From Misgurnus anguillicaudatus (Eukaryota > Chordata > Actinopteri > Cypriniformes > Cobitidae): a stretch of DNA of 64,000 nt. The notes under the pieces were generated by a model. The model was not told the DNA's origin. It did no database searches and saw nothing but the letters and a program-made list of their open reading frames with translations. Both the position numbers and the translations under genes were made by a program. Shown here one piece after another: positions 1 to 12,183 of the stretch. Location of the stretch: contig NC_073348.2 of NCBI RefSeq assembly GCF_027580225.2, positions 28,360,001 through 28,424,000 on the forward strand. The letters are read 5' to 3'. How positions within the stretch are numbered: position 1 is the stretch's first letter; every line of letters begins with the position of its first letter.

Positions 1-95
1 TGAACAGAATACACAAACTCATACAGATTTAGGACAGCATGCGGGTGAGTAAATGATGACATAATTTTCCTTTTTGGGTGAACTATCCCCTAAAG
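1..95 (+). mobile_element. 3' end of a common teleost repeat (truncated by window)
   Basis: The stretch GGTGAGTAAATGATGACA...TTTTTGGGTGAACTATCCC is the end of a repeat seen very often in cyprinid genomes. Reverse-orientation fragments with CACCCAAAAATGAC or TTCACCCAAAAATCA lie at 9713-9790 and 56521-56560. The other end lies outside the window. Confidence 0.6.
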
Positions 96-561
96 CTCCA
101 ATTTAGTCTATGATGGTGGGATTTTCATTTCGGTGTGAACTACTGTACTCCTTTAAAAAAGGATTTAAATTGGAGTGCACATGTAGGCACATAAGAGAAT
201 TGAAATGTAGATTTAAAGGTATTCTGACACAATGGGCGTTCCACTTTGACTCAATTATCAAGACATTGAAGGCAGTGAACTTAATGGCAAGCTTATAATA
301 ACATAACATAACACATTTTATATACCTGCACACATACACAGCACATTCCCTTAATGCAAACGCTGTGCAGGCTTATGAGCTTTTAATGTTCAAAGCAGCA
401 ATTATTGCCATATTTTCACTGCTGGCTTACTGTCAGACACGGATAAAGATAAAGATAAAATGTGCGAGTGTCTGTCCAGACGGTTGGTGGCGATACAAGA
501 AACACTGCCCTTGAGAGAGTGTGTGTAGTGAATACTGAAGACACTTTCTGCAGATAACCAG

Positions 562-562
562 A

Positions 563-619
<57 letters not shown>
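562..619. repeat. (CT)n microsatellite
   Basis: About 58 bp of CT repeats with one TT interruption near 571. Confidence 0.97.
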
Positions 620-621
<2 letters not shown>

Positions 622-1258
622 ATCAAGTAAAATCACTTTATATGAACAAAGACACTACCTGGCAAAGAGAAAAATCCCATTTCTGAGAAGCAGATTTAAA
701 AAAGCCATCGCACCCACAGCAGATGTGCCACTTCTCTAAGAAGTCGCTACACCACTTAGCAGTCAAACCGCAAGGAAATCAGATTTACTGAAAAGAGCTT
801 AGACTAAAGCAGGGCTGTTAGATCTGCATCTGGTCATATCTTTTTAAACAACTCACCCTTACTTTGTCTCTTTTTACTCCTGGCATTAAACTCATGATTT
901 AACATGAAGGACTTTGGTTTCTGCTAGGGCTGGGTGATATAGACCTAAAAAGACATCTTGGCCAAAACAAAGCCACGGTAATGCCTCTCCCCATGGGACA
1001 GTTTTTCAGGGTTTTTTTTAAGGTTTATCCTAGTCCCAGACTAAAATGCATGTTTGAGCTATCATAATTTAAAAACACCTTGCACTGACATATCTTAACC
1101 AATATCAATGCCATTATTTTGTCCCAAGATGCACACCAGTATTGTTTTTGTAAGCCATGTTTGTAAAATCTGCTCAAGTGTCCTAATATAACTAAGGCCT
1201 AGTGCTGGATAAATCTAAACCCCTTCCGAGAAAATGGCTCTTTAATGGGGGTTTTATA

Positions 1259-2306
1259 AGGTGACCAGACGTCCCCGTTTTCCGGGGATAGTCCCGTTTT
1301 TTGGTGTTCTGTCCCTGACTGGAGCTGTCCCTGGAAATGTCCCCGTTTTACAGCACATCCAAAACAACAAGCAAATACACTGAAAACCCGATCAACATGT
1401 AGCGTTTGTAGTACCAGACCGGAGCAATCATGTAATTATTATTTTAACCAGCAGAGGGGGCCGCGAGCTACTGATAACTTGTGCACGCCACTGATTTAGC
1501 GATGAAGAATTTACTACGAGACACATGCAATGAGAGAGAGCGTCATTATCATCAATCAAGTTATCATAAGATATGTAAACAATTAAAGTTATCGGGGGTT
1601 AAGGTACTAACTACTCATGTTAAATTAAAGTAATAAACCAATGAAGTGAACTGTAGTAGTACCTTAGAAGTCATTTTTGATGAGGTATGTCTCTTGTATA
1701 CAAAAAGGAAAAAATAGATTTAGGCTAAAGAAATTGTTCAATTAATTGAATTAGAAACACTGCAAAAAGTGACTTTCTTATTAGTATTTTTCTATTGTTT
1801 TAATTACAAATATAAAAAAATTCCCAAGTCAAGATGCATCTTCTTGACGGGCAAAATGACCCAAGAAAATAAGTTTAAATTTTAGAAAAAAAAAATCAAA
1901 TTTGTGCTTAAAACAAGCAAATGAATAAATAAAAAAATCTTCCACTACTTAATTCAAGAAAAAATTTCAAGAAAAAGATTTTTGCATGTTTTAAGCACAA
2001 ATAAATTCACTTCAATTTAATTTTTTGTCTTAATGATAGATTTTTCTTAGGGAATTTTGCTTATCAAGAAAATGTATCTTGATTTGAGAATATTTAGGTA
2101 TTTGTACTGAAAACAAGACAAAAATACTATTAAGTTAGAAGTCAGTAATTTTTGCAGTGAACCCACAACAATAAAAAGAAGAAAACTTTAAAAAAGATGT
2201 TTTGTCCCCATTTTTTAATTCATAGATAACAAATTAGATTTTAATGATATTTTGACCATTTAACTAGGAAATGTCCCCGGTTTTCATTTAAAAAATCTGG
2301 TCACCT
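1259..2306. mobile_element. hAT-like non-autonomous element (AGGTGACCAGAC TIR)
   Basis: It starts AGGTGACCAGACGTCCCCG and ends AAATCTGGTCACCT, a terminal inverted repeat. The subterminal regions are rich in GTCCCCGTTTT / AAATGTCCCCGG. No transposase frame is visible. It contains the AT-rich foldback element at 1758-2159. The flanks GGTTTTAT / GGTTTTTA look like a slightly decayed 8-bp target duplication. Confidence 0.75.
1758..2159. mobile_element. AT-rich foldback MITE (CACTGCAAAAA TIR), nested
   Basis: It begins CACTGCAAAAAGTGACTT and ends AATTTTTGCAGTG. Its arms are complementary over much of their length (AGTATTTTTCTATTGTTTT against AAAACAAGACAAAAATACT; GTGCTTAAAACAAGCAAA against GCATGTTTTAAGCAC). 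It sits inside the element at 1259-2306 and carries no coding capacity. Confidence 0.8.
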
Positions 2307-2547
2307 TAGGTTTTTATCCCTGGCAGGGATTAGTTTAAGGGATTAGTTTTACTAGATCTTAGTTTAATTAGGAAATATAACTATTTTTAACAAACATGCC
2401 TTACTAGAAAACATTACTTGTGTGCATGTTGAGGCAAAACAAAGGGCACTGATGTATTTTAAGATAAATCAGTGCAAGTTGTTTTCAGTTTGGACAGCTC
2501 TTAAATTTATTTTAGTCTAGGACTAATTCCTGTCTGGGAAACCGCCC

Positions 2548-3547
2548 CTATGGGCTCTATCATACACCCGGCACAATGCAGTGCAATGCACGATGCAGTG
2601 TCTTTTGCTAGTTTCAACCCGGCGCAATGATCATTTTTACGTTTAGCGTTACGTTGTTTAAATAGCAATGCATTTGCGCCCAATGTTGCACCCATGGGCG
2701 TTCTGGTCTGAAAACGAGGTGTGTAAAGGCGCATTGTTGGCGCGTTGCTATTTTGAGGCAACTAAAATAGACTACGGCATTGACCAACTAAAACCGCAAT
2801 ATTGTTTTTGTTATTTAAAGAGCGCGATAGTAATATGCGCCTATAAACGGGACGACAACGCCGGTTTGCTTATCACCCACATGGATGCACTGCAGCACAA
2901 AAACGCTTTTAAATATGAAAAATTAAAGGATTAAAATGTAAAAGATTATTATTGAGTCTCTTGGACATAAATGAGGACCGGTTATGAGACGTTAGAATAT
3001 TTTTAAATGCTTTTTAAAAAACCCATGGCGCTTTCAGAGTGCTGAAACAGCTCTCCGCACGTTTGTAAATTCTTTATCTCCCCTTTGTTACAAATAAAGT
3101 ATTTTTAGAGTGCAAACCTTTTCTTGCATATTTGCAAATTATTTTACGAGATTACCATAATTATGTAGGATATTAATAAATTTACAGCAATTAAAAGCCT
3201 GCTATTTTTACTTCTATGATTGAAAGAAAACGGCTTTTAAAGGTTTTAATCCAAAAAATAACAGTTTCAATGAAAATGAAAACAACACAATTATTTAACA
3301 TTATTCTTAAACTGCTTGTCGTCTTCACAAATTCCGCTTTCAAAATAGGCAATCGGCATGGCGCTAGCGCAACTGACTCTCATTGGTTTATTGCACGTTA
3401 CGCCCAAAACACACCCATTACTCATTAAGAAAATAGGAACAACCCTTTTAGGCCGTGCGCTTGGAGCACTTAAACCATTTTCCCGTCGTTAAAATAGCAA
3501 AAGTGGAATCAGACAATGCGCTTAGATAGTTAAAATAGGGCCCTATA
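2548..3547. mobile_element. DNA-transposon remnant (TAxGGGCTCTAT ends)
   Basis: The left end TATGGGCTCTATCATACACC is roughly inverted in the right end AAAATAGGGCCCTATATG. Both subterminal regions share GCGCAATG/CATTGCGC-type motifs (GGCGCAATGATC near 2620, GACAATGCGCTTAG near 3514). The interior has no recognisable protein; the open frames there are short and unconserved in appearance. The exact boundary is ambiguous because CCTAT occurs both in and beside the ends. Confidence 0.5.
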
Positions 3548-3839
3548 TGTTTTGTTTTAAATATTTTAATGTCTTTTACGAACTTAATATAACAATTCCT
3601 AGGTTTGCTTTAAATAAAGAGAATATCGCTATGTCCACAATCCAACTAGAGAAAAGCCTTTACGACAACATTAAGAAAGAGATGAAGAGACAAACTAAGT
3701 AAAAGAGAAAGCGAGAGAGAGAGAGCGGGAGAATGCAATAGAAGAGTATTAATGCCATTACAGTCAAAAATACCGACCCTGCCCCACCCTTCCATCAACT
3801 AAACCATTTTTAATTTATTATCACTGTCTACACTACAGA

Positions 3840-4330
3840 TCTGCATTCAGAAATGCACCAAGGGACCTAAATCACTGTCAAAGTCACCACAGCGGCCCTC
3901 TAATCAGACAGCATGTTCCCTATTCCTAAATGACACAACGCAATGACAGATCGGCTGGCGTGGTGATGGATATTGATGCAAAGCGGTCATTCATTACGAG
4001 ATTTTTGGGTGCTCTCCATCTTGGCAGAGAGCGAGGCCCTTAGCGTCAGTCAATCGCCAATGAGACCTAATGGAAGCCAAGGGAAAGAGCGAGCTGACAA
4101 GATCAAGATGGTTTCAATGAGTTTATGACCCATTTCTGGATGTCAGACACTAATGATTGTCATTTATTTATCTCGCTGGTGAAACATGATGTCATCGTCT
4201 CAATAGACTTGCACAACACGAGTCTATTTTGTATCTTCGAAAAACAACAGGCCATAACACTCATTTGTTGCTGTGATATTGCCTTAATACAGAATAAATT
4301 GATAGCTCAAGTCCTGTTTAGGATGCTAAA
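3840..4330. promoter_or_regulatory. Unique GC-balanced island, candidate intronic enhancer
   Basis: No transposon ends or inverted repeats are seen here, in contrast to the neighbouring repeats. It contains several developmental-factor-like cores, for example CTAATCAGACAG (about 3899), a MEIS-type TGACAG (3944), ATGGATATTGATGC (about 3967) and GTCAATCGCCAATGAG (about 4047). Unique islands in the intron of a developmental regulator are often conserved enhancers, but conservation was not tested. Confidence 0.3.
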
Positions 4331-4447
4331 TGGCTAACAGAGCATATCAGCAGTGCTAATATAATTAGGATGTGCAATTGCACTAACAATTTTACACTAT
4401 TGGTCATACTGTATTGTGCATACAGTATATGAGAATATAGGCCTTTT

Positions 4448-4660
4448 GGTAACACATCAGTATGGGGAACACATATATTCAACTACTCTTAATTTACTGC
4501 TTATTGATACTTAGTAAGGTAACTGTTGTAGCATTTAAGTGTAGTTATGGTGTAGGATTAGGGATGTAAAATATAGTCATGCATTAATATAATAAGTGCT
4601 AAAAAAGCTATTATGATAGTATAGGCCACTTAAAATAGCTCCCCATACTAAAGTGTTACC
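4448..4660. mobile_element. Short hAT-like MITE (GGTAACAC TIR)
   Basis: It starts GGTAACACATCAGTATGGGGA and ends TCCCCATACTAAAGTGTTACC, giving TIRs of about 20 bp with few mismatches. The flanks end CTTTT on both sides, a decayed 8-bp duplication. The outer TIR bases match those of the larger element at 35395-36465. Confidence 0.8.
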
Positions 4661-5109
4661 AATCTTTTGGTTCAAGGCCACAATGTAACATTATTAGATT
4701 GTGATTATATATTATATATGTGAGATACGTCCACACATGCACATTTTGCAGTACAGTGCAAAACACACTGAGTTAGAGAGAGCCAACAAAATGAATTACA
4801 ATGTAAATAAACTGCAGCCACAGTTTAAATTACATTGCGCTGCTATCAGGGGAACAGTTAAAGAATTTAAGTGAATACTGTAATAAGCAGTAAAGGCAAT
4901 GTAAGCACATCAGACTGTGAGATTTACAAACACCAAACATAATCACCATCCACAGCCATTATCAGTTTATTACACGTTGCTCTTACGATCCCACAAGGAT
5001 AAATTTAAAATTTCCTCTTGCACCTCTTACAGCCACACACACCTCACACTTTGCATTTTATTCTTAACACGGTTTTAACATTGCAGTGGATTTTAAAACC
5101 TCAAGATTA

Positions 5110-5361
5110 AATAGCCACATTTTCCAAATACTTCCTATAAAGGATGTGTAAATTTTTACAAATGTGTAAATTTTAACACATTATGTGTCATTTAGTGTTG
5201 ATTTTGTGTTAAAATATAACACAAGTATGTTAAAAGTAACACAAAATGTGTTGTTTCAATAATAACACAGAGATGGGTGAATTCTGGGATAACGTATTTA
5301 GTGTGTTGTCCCAGAATCAACACTAATGTGTTGTTTTTAACACATCCGTTCTAAGAGTGTA
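5110..5361 (+). mobile_element. MITE rich in AACACATT/AATGTGTT
   Basis: This is a repeat of AATGTGTTGTTTTTAACACATCC type ending in CTAAGAGTGT. An opposite-orientation copy at 24968-25150 starts CACTCTTAGACCGGATGTG, which is complementary to this right end. Both contain GTGTTGTCCCAGAATC or its complement. The left end here is diverged. Confidence 0.75.
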
Positions 5362-5535
5362 CAAATTGTGAAACAATATTAAACCAGCTCCCTTTTGTAC
5401 TCTTACATCTCATGCCATCACCTCTCTGTCTCTTATTGTCTTTTTTTCCAAATTGGAATAAGAAATGTAGTATTTTCGTATTGCCAAAGCATTTGAAGAG
5501 TTTAGAACCCCTTTAAGTGCATCTGATATGTTTTC

Positions 5536-5873
5536 AAAGACTAATCGCGATTAATTGCATACAAAATAAAATGCATCTTTGCATAATATTATGTGTCTGT
5601 GCTGTGTGTAATAATTTTGTATATTTAAACACAGACACATACATATATGACACATACATTTTTTGATTTTTTTTATTTATGTATCCATTTGTTTTGTTTA
5701 TATATATACTATATAAAAATATAAATAAATATATGTAGATAAGTAAATGTTTCTTAAATGCATACATGAATGTGTATGTATTTATATATACAGAGTAATT
5801 ACACACAGGACACACACATATACTTTTATTTTGTATGTGATTAATCGCGATTAATCTTTGCCCAGCACTATTT
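5536..5873. mobile_element. Palindromic hAT-like MITE (ATTAATCGCGATTAAT)
   Basis: Both ends carry the near-perfect palindrome TAATCGCGATTAAT (about 5542 and 5840). The right end reads CTTTGCCCAGCACTA, as in GGGCTGGGC-type hAT ends. The interior is AT-rich with ACACACA and ATATAT runs arranged symmetrically. The left terminal TAGTGCTGGG part is missing. Confidence 0.65.
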
Positions 5874-8800
5874 TGTACTGTATATTTGCATTTATCACCA
5901 GGCTCTTATGTTTAGCTAAAGTTACTTCCCTTAATGGCTAATGAAGAGATTATTCGTCAGTAAAATCCTTATTTTAACAAATGTCAATTTAGTCATTTCA
6001 TTAGTATTTAACAAATTTGACTGTCTTTTGCTGCAAAACCCTCTAAGTGCATGCAAGCTTTTTTGGCCACTTCTTACATGGTAAACTGTTGCAAAATCAC
6101 TAAAGATGCAATTAGAAACATTGCAAATTGACGAAAGTTAGAATTCATAAGGTGAAAGTGAAGAAACATTAGGTGGGGCGGTGATGCATGTAGCGGTCAC
6201 ATTTAGGTTGTGTTTAGGTACAAGTACGCATGCACAAGGGAGGCAAGTCTGAATGTGATCTACGGACTTTTCGCATCCGTCTTCCGTGCAATTTGAGGAC
6301 TTTTCTTACAAATTGATGTGGCGTTTCTGCCATCAAACCGGTATTTCTGTATGGTCTGCAGGATGGGATTAAGCATATTTGAAGTGAAAGTATTTGATGA
6401 ACAAATAATGTGTGCCAAGAGCATTCGGTTAATATCATCATCTCAGTTTTTACAGAGGTGGCGTTTTGCGGCTTGCATTTGAGCTGTTCATTTACATACA
6501 AATACTGTACTCAAAGCATAGCGAAACAAAAGTAGTAGAAACCAGACTTAAATTAGCAAAAGCCAAAAAAATGGCAAAGAAAGAGTAAAGTAAATATGTT
6601 AAGGAATTAAAAATGTCACAAATTGAAATATTAAAGTCACTAAAAATAGCAATAACAAAACAACTATAGTAGTAAGTTCATAATAATTAGTAAATTGTGG
6701 ACACTCACTGTTCCTAATGGGGGGACGAAAACAGTGGTGCTATATAACACAGTGGTCCACACATTTCCTTATAAGATTAGGAGTTTATAATTTGGAGAGT
6801 TTAGCGTATCTCTTTTTTTCTCACTCTGTCTGGTAATACAGGGAGAAAAAAGAGCATGATAAAAAAGAGCCACTCTTTTACTTCTGACACTGTTTCATTT
6901 ATCTTCTGATGAATGGCTGCCCTGCTGAGCTTGTTTCCTCCGCAATTCTCAGTTTGTGCAAAAGAGCATCTAAAATTGGGGAAAAACAATAAGAAGTGAG
7001 AATAATAAACGTGTTAAGAATGAAGAACGTGTGAAGTAATGAGAGGCTCAGGAAGAGGTTGTGTGGAATTCCAGATGAGCATCCGAGAGGATATATATAT
7101 ATATATACAAAATATGTCATTTGATTAAGCTATTTTTAGCGATGTTGCTTTAATTAGCATCCTCACAACATTTAGCTGTAAGACAGTTTGCACTGCAAAG
7201 GACTCTGGGGAATTGCGTCTTTTAAATTCATCAACTAAAGTGTTGCTGCACATTTCGACAGACGTCTTATGGTGATGATTACACTAAAGTTTTTTTTGAG
7301 CATCCCGCTATGATGTTTCTAAGACGGTGTGTGAAGTTAAAAATAGTTTATCTTTTGAAATGTACTGAAATCTTGATACACCAGCACCCACCGAAGACAC
7401 AGATTTTTTAAAAGTGCAAAATAAATACAGGAATTCCCTAAAAACCAACATTAGCTGATTTCAAAAAAATGCACGTTTTCACAACCTAACAAGCAAGCAC
7501 ACATGCAAAGGTATGCCGATGCATGGAAAGTCATGGCAGCATAAAATTCCATTGGATGTTATGCCAGGAAACAGGCTACTTCATCATCCAAGAGGAACAA
7601 TAGGACTTTCCAGCTGAATGGGAAAAATATGGTTTGAGTTCTGTGACTGTATAACTATGAAAATTCTGCTTCGAAATTGTATTGAACTGTAACACGAAAC
7701 CTTTTGAGACCGTAAAATAAACTAAAGCATACAAACAACGCCTATTGTACGTTATTAAACAAATGCATACTGCTCTTACTTAGTTTTTTACTCAATGGGC
7801 CTTTTAAAAGCTTTGGACAGCTACACTCTGCTCATCTAGACAATTTTTCTTCAACCCAAGAGAAGGCACACTAGGTGACTTTGGACACGGAGTACCTTGC
7901 ATACTAAGTATGTCAACACCCGCCTTTATTTGTACACTTCATCCGTACTACTGTATAATCAGTATGGATGGGTTCACGCCAAGGTTGCCAGGTCTGCGCA
8001 ATAAAGGCAAGACTCAAAATATGCCACTCCCATAACTAAAACACATTTTACATTCATGTAAAATTATGCATTGCACACCATTTCTTCATTGGCAACAAAC
8101 CTCATGAAAAAATACACACAAAAATCTTACAAGTGGACACAGTTATTTACGAATGCTGATTATTACACAAGGGCCAAATATATTCATTGTAATCAGATAT
8201 ATTGGCCAGCACTATTGAGCGTAGCAACTTTACATTTGTCAAGCTTGCACACATTATTGGTCTGGTAACAAGCCTTGCCGATAAAAGCGTGTCTCGCGCC
8301 CCCTGCATACTGCACTAGCTGTTCTTCAATACTAAAACAATGCATGTGTGCTCGCTCACTAAGTGTTCAATGCACTCAACTACAGTAGGCAAATGAATTT
8401 AAGCCCGACAATCTCTTTAGCAATACAAAGGCTGCATTACTGCATTACTTTACATATATTTAAATGAGGTTGTGACTGAGAACAAGTAGGGTCTGACAAG
8501 GACATGTGTTCTTCAGTCACTTGCCTAGTCTTTCTCTATTCCCACTGAAACTTAAAAGATATCAGATCACCGCCTATGAAAGACACTGTTTTACATTTCA
8601 AATGACAGTCTGTTCTAGTGTCGACCCGGATGCCCTTGTGTCCCCGTGTGCGGTACTTGAACTGACTGGTGCTGCAAAAAAACCCTCAATCTCATCCTCC
8701 ACGTTCACCCTTCCAGCAAACCTAGCCAGCTGAAGCCAGCACAATAAAAGCCCTCAGTGACTGTAAACCACACCGTTTGCCTCCCAGGCTAAAACAGCCA

Positions 8801-9110
8801 GAGATGAAACATGAGCGTGCAGCAAGCTGGGGCGGCGTAACAGAGCTCCATTTGAGAGAGTGGCTCTGGGCAGAGGGTGCCCTTTCTAAGATCACGTTCT
8901 CGTTTGAAAATCTTGACCTTAAAAGAGATTATAAAAGAAAGCGTAACATTGATTTTAGGCCTGGATCAAAGAAGCAATGTTGGTTAGAATGAAAAACAGA
9001 CTCTTCTAAACAAATCATGTATTTGGTTTTGGTTGAACCGAAGAAATAGAGTTATTGCACAAAGAACGTAAACTATGGTGGGGGAATATATGGACAAACT
9101 CAACCATTGG
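5874..9110. other. Intronic stretch without a recognised element
   Basis: There are no convincing genes, TIR pairs or SINEs. The open frames are all short and their composition is not protein-like. An AT dinucleotide run lies at about 7090-7107. It may contain old, unrecognisable repeats. Confidence 0.5.
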
Positions 9111-9113
9111 GTT

Positions 9114-9500
9114 AAATTAAAAGGATACTTTAGCCAAATATCAAAATTACCTATAATTTACTCACCCTCAAGCAAGAAGAGTATGTCCATCATCTTTCAG
9201 ACAAACCCATTTTGAGTTATTTAGTAAATGTCCTTGCTTTTTTAAGCTTATAATGGGAGAAAACAGCGATCAGCGAACAACTTCTGACTTTAAACCCCCA
9301 AAAAGTGCATTCATCCTTCACAGAAGTAATTCACACGGCTCCAATGGGTCTTCTGCAGATAATCAATGCAATTTTGTAAGAAAAATATCCATATTTCAAA
9401 CTTTTAATAATTAGCTTCCAGTAACTGCGCTATTTTGGATTCACGCAAGAGTTTTAGTGTAGCGACCATTGGTTGCTATGGGTACAATGCCCAGTGATTC
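9114..9500. mobile_element. Repeat fragment (TTTACTCACCCTCA type)
   Basis: It contains ATAATTTACTCACCCTCAAGC and the run CGTGTGAATTACTTCTGTGAAG (as its complement, near 9318-9345), both typical of a common teleost non-autonomous element. Only part of the element is present; it abuts a piece of a different MITE at about 9510. Confidence 0.5.
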
Positions 9501-9509
9501 TCATGAATC

Positions 9510-9708
9510 GCGTGGGTCCATGTAAGTAGACGGCAACGTCCATGTAAGTAGACCCGCGGAGTATGTAGATAAAAACGGCTCACTTTAAGATAATAAACAC
9601 AATACAGTTCATTTTGTAAGGTCTTTATACACTACTAAAATATAGTAATAGTATATTATATTGCATTTCTGTCAAAAAAATCCTTCTAAAAGTCCCACAT
9701 TGCACCTT
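9510..9708 (-). mobile_element. Truncated reverse copy of the AGGTGCA(T/A)TGTG TTAA-MITE
   Basis: The right end GTCCCACATTGCACCTTAA is the complement of the left end of the intact copy at 15325-15695. The interior matches it in reverse as well (AGATAAAAACG, ATTTTGTAAGGTCTTTA, TATTGCATTTCTGTC). The far half is missing. Confidence 0.8.
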
Positions 9709-10124
9709 AAAAGGAACAGTCCACCCAAAAATGACATTTCTTTCATAATTTATTCACCCCATGCCATCCTATGCCATCCCAAACACATTCAGAGTTATGT
9801 TAATAATATCATGCCTCTTTATTTACTGTATATTGTCATTCATCTCAAAATTACAGAGATATGAATTTTGGTAAACATCACCTGGACCTACTGTAAAAAA
9901 ACATGCATCACAACTTACTATTTTAAGTTTTGGCTTAAAAAGTTGACATAACTTATAAATTCAGGTTAAAATTGGTTAACTTAATTCAGGGTTTCCACAC
10001 TTAAGTTAACTTCAAATTCAAGGACCTTTCAAAGACTTTCCAGGTCCAACACTCTCAAATTCAAGGACTAAATGTGGGGACACATTTTAAGTGAGAGCAA
10101 GGTTACATCGTGTTACCTTTTAGG

Positions 10125-10400
10125 ATACATTGTTACAGTTCCCCTTTCGAGGGAACTCGCACTGCGTCACTGCAGTGACACTTTGGGGGGGACGCCTCCA
10201 GGGGTAAGTGCGTCTGAATGTGTATCAAATTCAACCAATGGTGAGGCTTAATGACAAAGACAGCGTGACGCAGGAGCCAGGAAGTATATTGCTATCTGAA
10301 ATTTTGCCAAAGACGGCTTATATGGACGCAAGAAGTATGGCAAGGGAGACGCAGCGTCTCATTCCCTTCTCAGGGAACAACAGTTAAATACGTAACCTGA
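10125..10400. mobile_element. MITE with TTCGAGGGAAC / TCAGGGAAC ends
   Basis: GTTACAGTTCCCCTTTCGAGGGAAC on the left faces CCCTTCTCAGGGAACAACAG...GTAACCTGAGACG on the right. Inner motifs CACTGCGTCACTG and GAGACGCAGCGTCTC are also seen. It lies within the hAT-like element 9987-11418. Exact ends are not resolved. Confidence 0.5.
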
Positions 10401-10585
10401 GACGTTTTTTTATGTGTCAAACACAACTGTGCAAAAATGCATTTTGGTATGAATCAACATTCGCATTCAGATGTAAACATTTAAAGCAAACATTTTAGCA
10501 TGTGGGCTTAAAAAGTCTAGAATTTTTATGATATTATCCTACACTTTTTTCCAGAAAACTTCTTGCATAAAATAGCACTTTCAAT

Positions 10586-11305
10586 TAGGGATGCACCGAA
10601 TCCAGGATTCGGATTCGGCCGAATACTGGGCTTTTTGACGGGGTTCGGGTTCGGCCGAATCCTAGATTTTTTTTCCACCGAACCCTAGGCTTGCGCTACG
10701 CTGTTTGACGTCACGCGGCCGTTGATTACACACATCGGGTGCTGATGTGGAGATGAGCTTTTTCTTTCGGTGAGCCTTAGGGGCTGGACACACCAAAACT
10801 TTTAAACACGGCTGAAAACGCCTTGAGGACGCCAAATGCCAGCTGTTTTTCAGCCGAGCGCTTGGTAGCTGTGACGCTTCAGCTGTGAGCCGGTTGGTTG
10901 CTGTGGTAATGTCCCGCCCCTCCTCCACTGTAATTGGACGGCTGTGTGAAAACTGACATTGACGAGCGGAGCTTCTCACTCAAAGTTAAATATAGTTTTC
11001 AGCGCGGAGCTGCTTGCTTATTGGAAAAACGAGCGTGTCGCAACGCATCGCTTTCATTATGCATAGGCTTATGGTAATTGTCAAAATAGTTTTTCCAACT
11101 TGTCATCCTGGCATAATGTAAAGTTAAAATTAAATAAAATGAAAAATAAACTGTGGACGTTGTTTACTTCATTAATGTGTTTTACTGTGCTAATGGAATA
11201 AGGATGCGAGTAGGATTCGGTATTCGGTTTCGGATTCGGCCGAATCTTAAAAGGTGGATTCGGGATTCGGCCGAACCTAAAAAATCTGTATTCGGTGCAT
11301 CCCTA
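10586..11305. mobile_element. hAT non-autonomous element (TAGGGATGCACCGAAT), 8-bp TSD
   Basis: 720 bp starting TAGGGATGCACCGAATCC and ending GGTGCATCCCTA. It is flanked by a perfect 8-bp duplication CTTTCAAT (10578-10585 and 11306-11313), as made by hAT transposases. Repeated GGATTCGGCCGAAT palindromes lie near each end (about 10605, 10648, 11224, 11260). The interior is GC-rich and lacks transposase motifs. The perfect duplication shows that this is a complete insertion. Confidence 0.95.
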
Positions 11306-11620
11306 CTTTCAATGACCTGTATCTATGTATGTATATTTTCAAAAACTTCCTAGGGCCTTGAATTGTTTCCCCCAGATTCACAAACTTTCAAGGATTTCAA
11401 GGACCCGTGGGAACCCTGTTAATTGTTTAAGTTAAAGTAACATAAAAATATGTGTTTTGACAAAAATGCTGCGATTTTTTGACAGTGTATGTTGCAGTTT
11501 TTATTTTGTTTTATAAAGTACCGTGAGCTCACAATGTAAGCCGTTTAACAGGGCTTACTGCCACATGTTATGACATAATAAGCCTGTGTCAACCACAGCA
11601 ATTGCGTTTAAAACAAGGCG

Positions 11621-11621
<1 letters not shown>

Positions 11622-11672
<51 letters not shown>
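11622..11672. repeat. (CA)n microsatellite
   Basis: About 25 uninterrupted CA units. Confidence 0.98.
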
Positions 11673-11676
<4 letters not shown>

Positions 11677-12183
11677 GAGAAAAGAGGGGCTAATGGAGAC
11701 AAACAGCAGTGTTCTCTCTACTGCCCAACATGTCCCTCAGGCCTCATCTGACAGGACAAATAAAGTCATGTGTCTTCCTTTGCTCTCTGTGTCTCTTACA
11801 GTCACACATACACACACGTTCAATTATCTCATTTCTCAAACTTTCTCAACTATCTCTGGAGCATCGTAACAAAAACAACTCGGTCTAAAAAAAACACAGT
11901 TTTCACCTCTCACGTCACTCCAGGCAGCGTTTCAATTAATTTCCAAAATCCAATCAGTCTTGAGCTAGTCTGGAATAAGCACAGCCCTCAAGGGAAGCAT
12001 TTCCTTAATGTTTTATAGCAATCCTTTCAATTAAGTGCAGATTATTACCTGGAGGTGATTAAAAGGTGATTCGATTAACCCAGCCTCTATTAAGTGAGGT
12101 TGAGGAGTGTGCCCTGCATACGCTTCCCATCCTGCCATGGGCAGCACGAGAGATTGTTTGTCCAAAGAGACCGCTCCACATAT

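Larger units (their letters stand above)
9987..11418. mobile_element. hAT-like element (CAGGGTTTCCAC TIR), nested
   Basis: It starts CAGGGTTTCCACAC and ends GTGGGAACCCTG, flanked on both sides by TTAATT. Subterminal TTCAAGGACC and TTTCAAGGATTTCAAGGACC repeats are arranged in inverted fashion. It encloses the hAT-like element 10586-11305 and another MITE near 10125-10400. No transposase remains. Confidence 0.8.
9889..11489. mobile_element. Host MITE (CTGTAAAAAA...TTTTTTGACAGTGTA) split by a hAT
   Basis: The left part, ACTGTAAAAAAACATGCATC, and right part, GCGATTTTTTGACAGTGTA, look like the two ends of one foldback MITE. They share AACTTA..AAGTT motifs next to the insertion point. The middle is the hAT-like element 9987-11418. 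Boundaries are approximate, since the left terminus appears to have lost a base or two. Confidence 0.6.

Noticed and set aside
433..636. Arg/Glu-repeat peptide on the minus strand
   Set aside because: It is a translation of the (CT)n microsatellite.
5542..5855. TAATCGCGATTAAT palindromes as homeodomain operator sites
   Set aside because: The two palindromes are the inner ends of a MITE with symmetric arms. The repeat origin explains them without a regulatory role.
10662..10979. 105-codon open frame on the minus strand
   Set aside because: It is located within a non-autonomous hAT element (10586-11305) made of GGATTCGGCC-type repeats.
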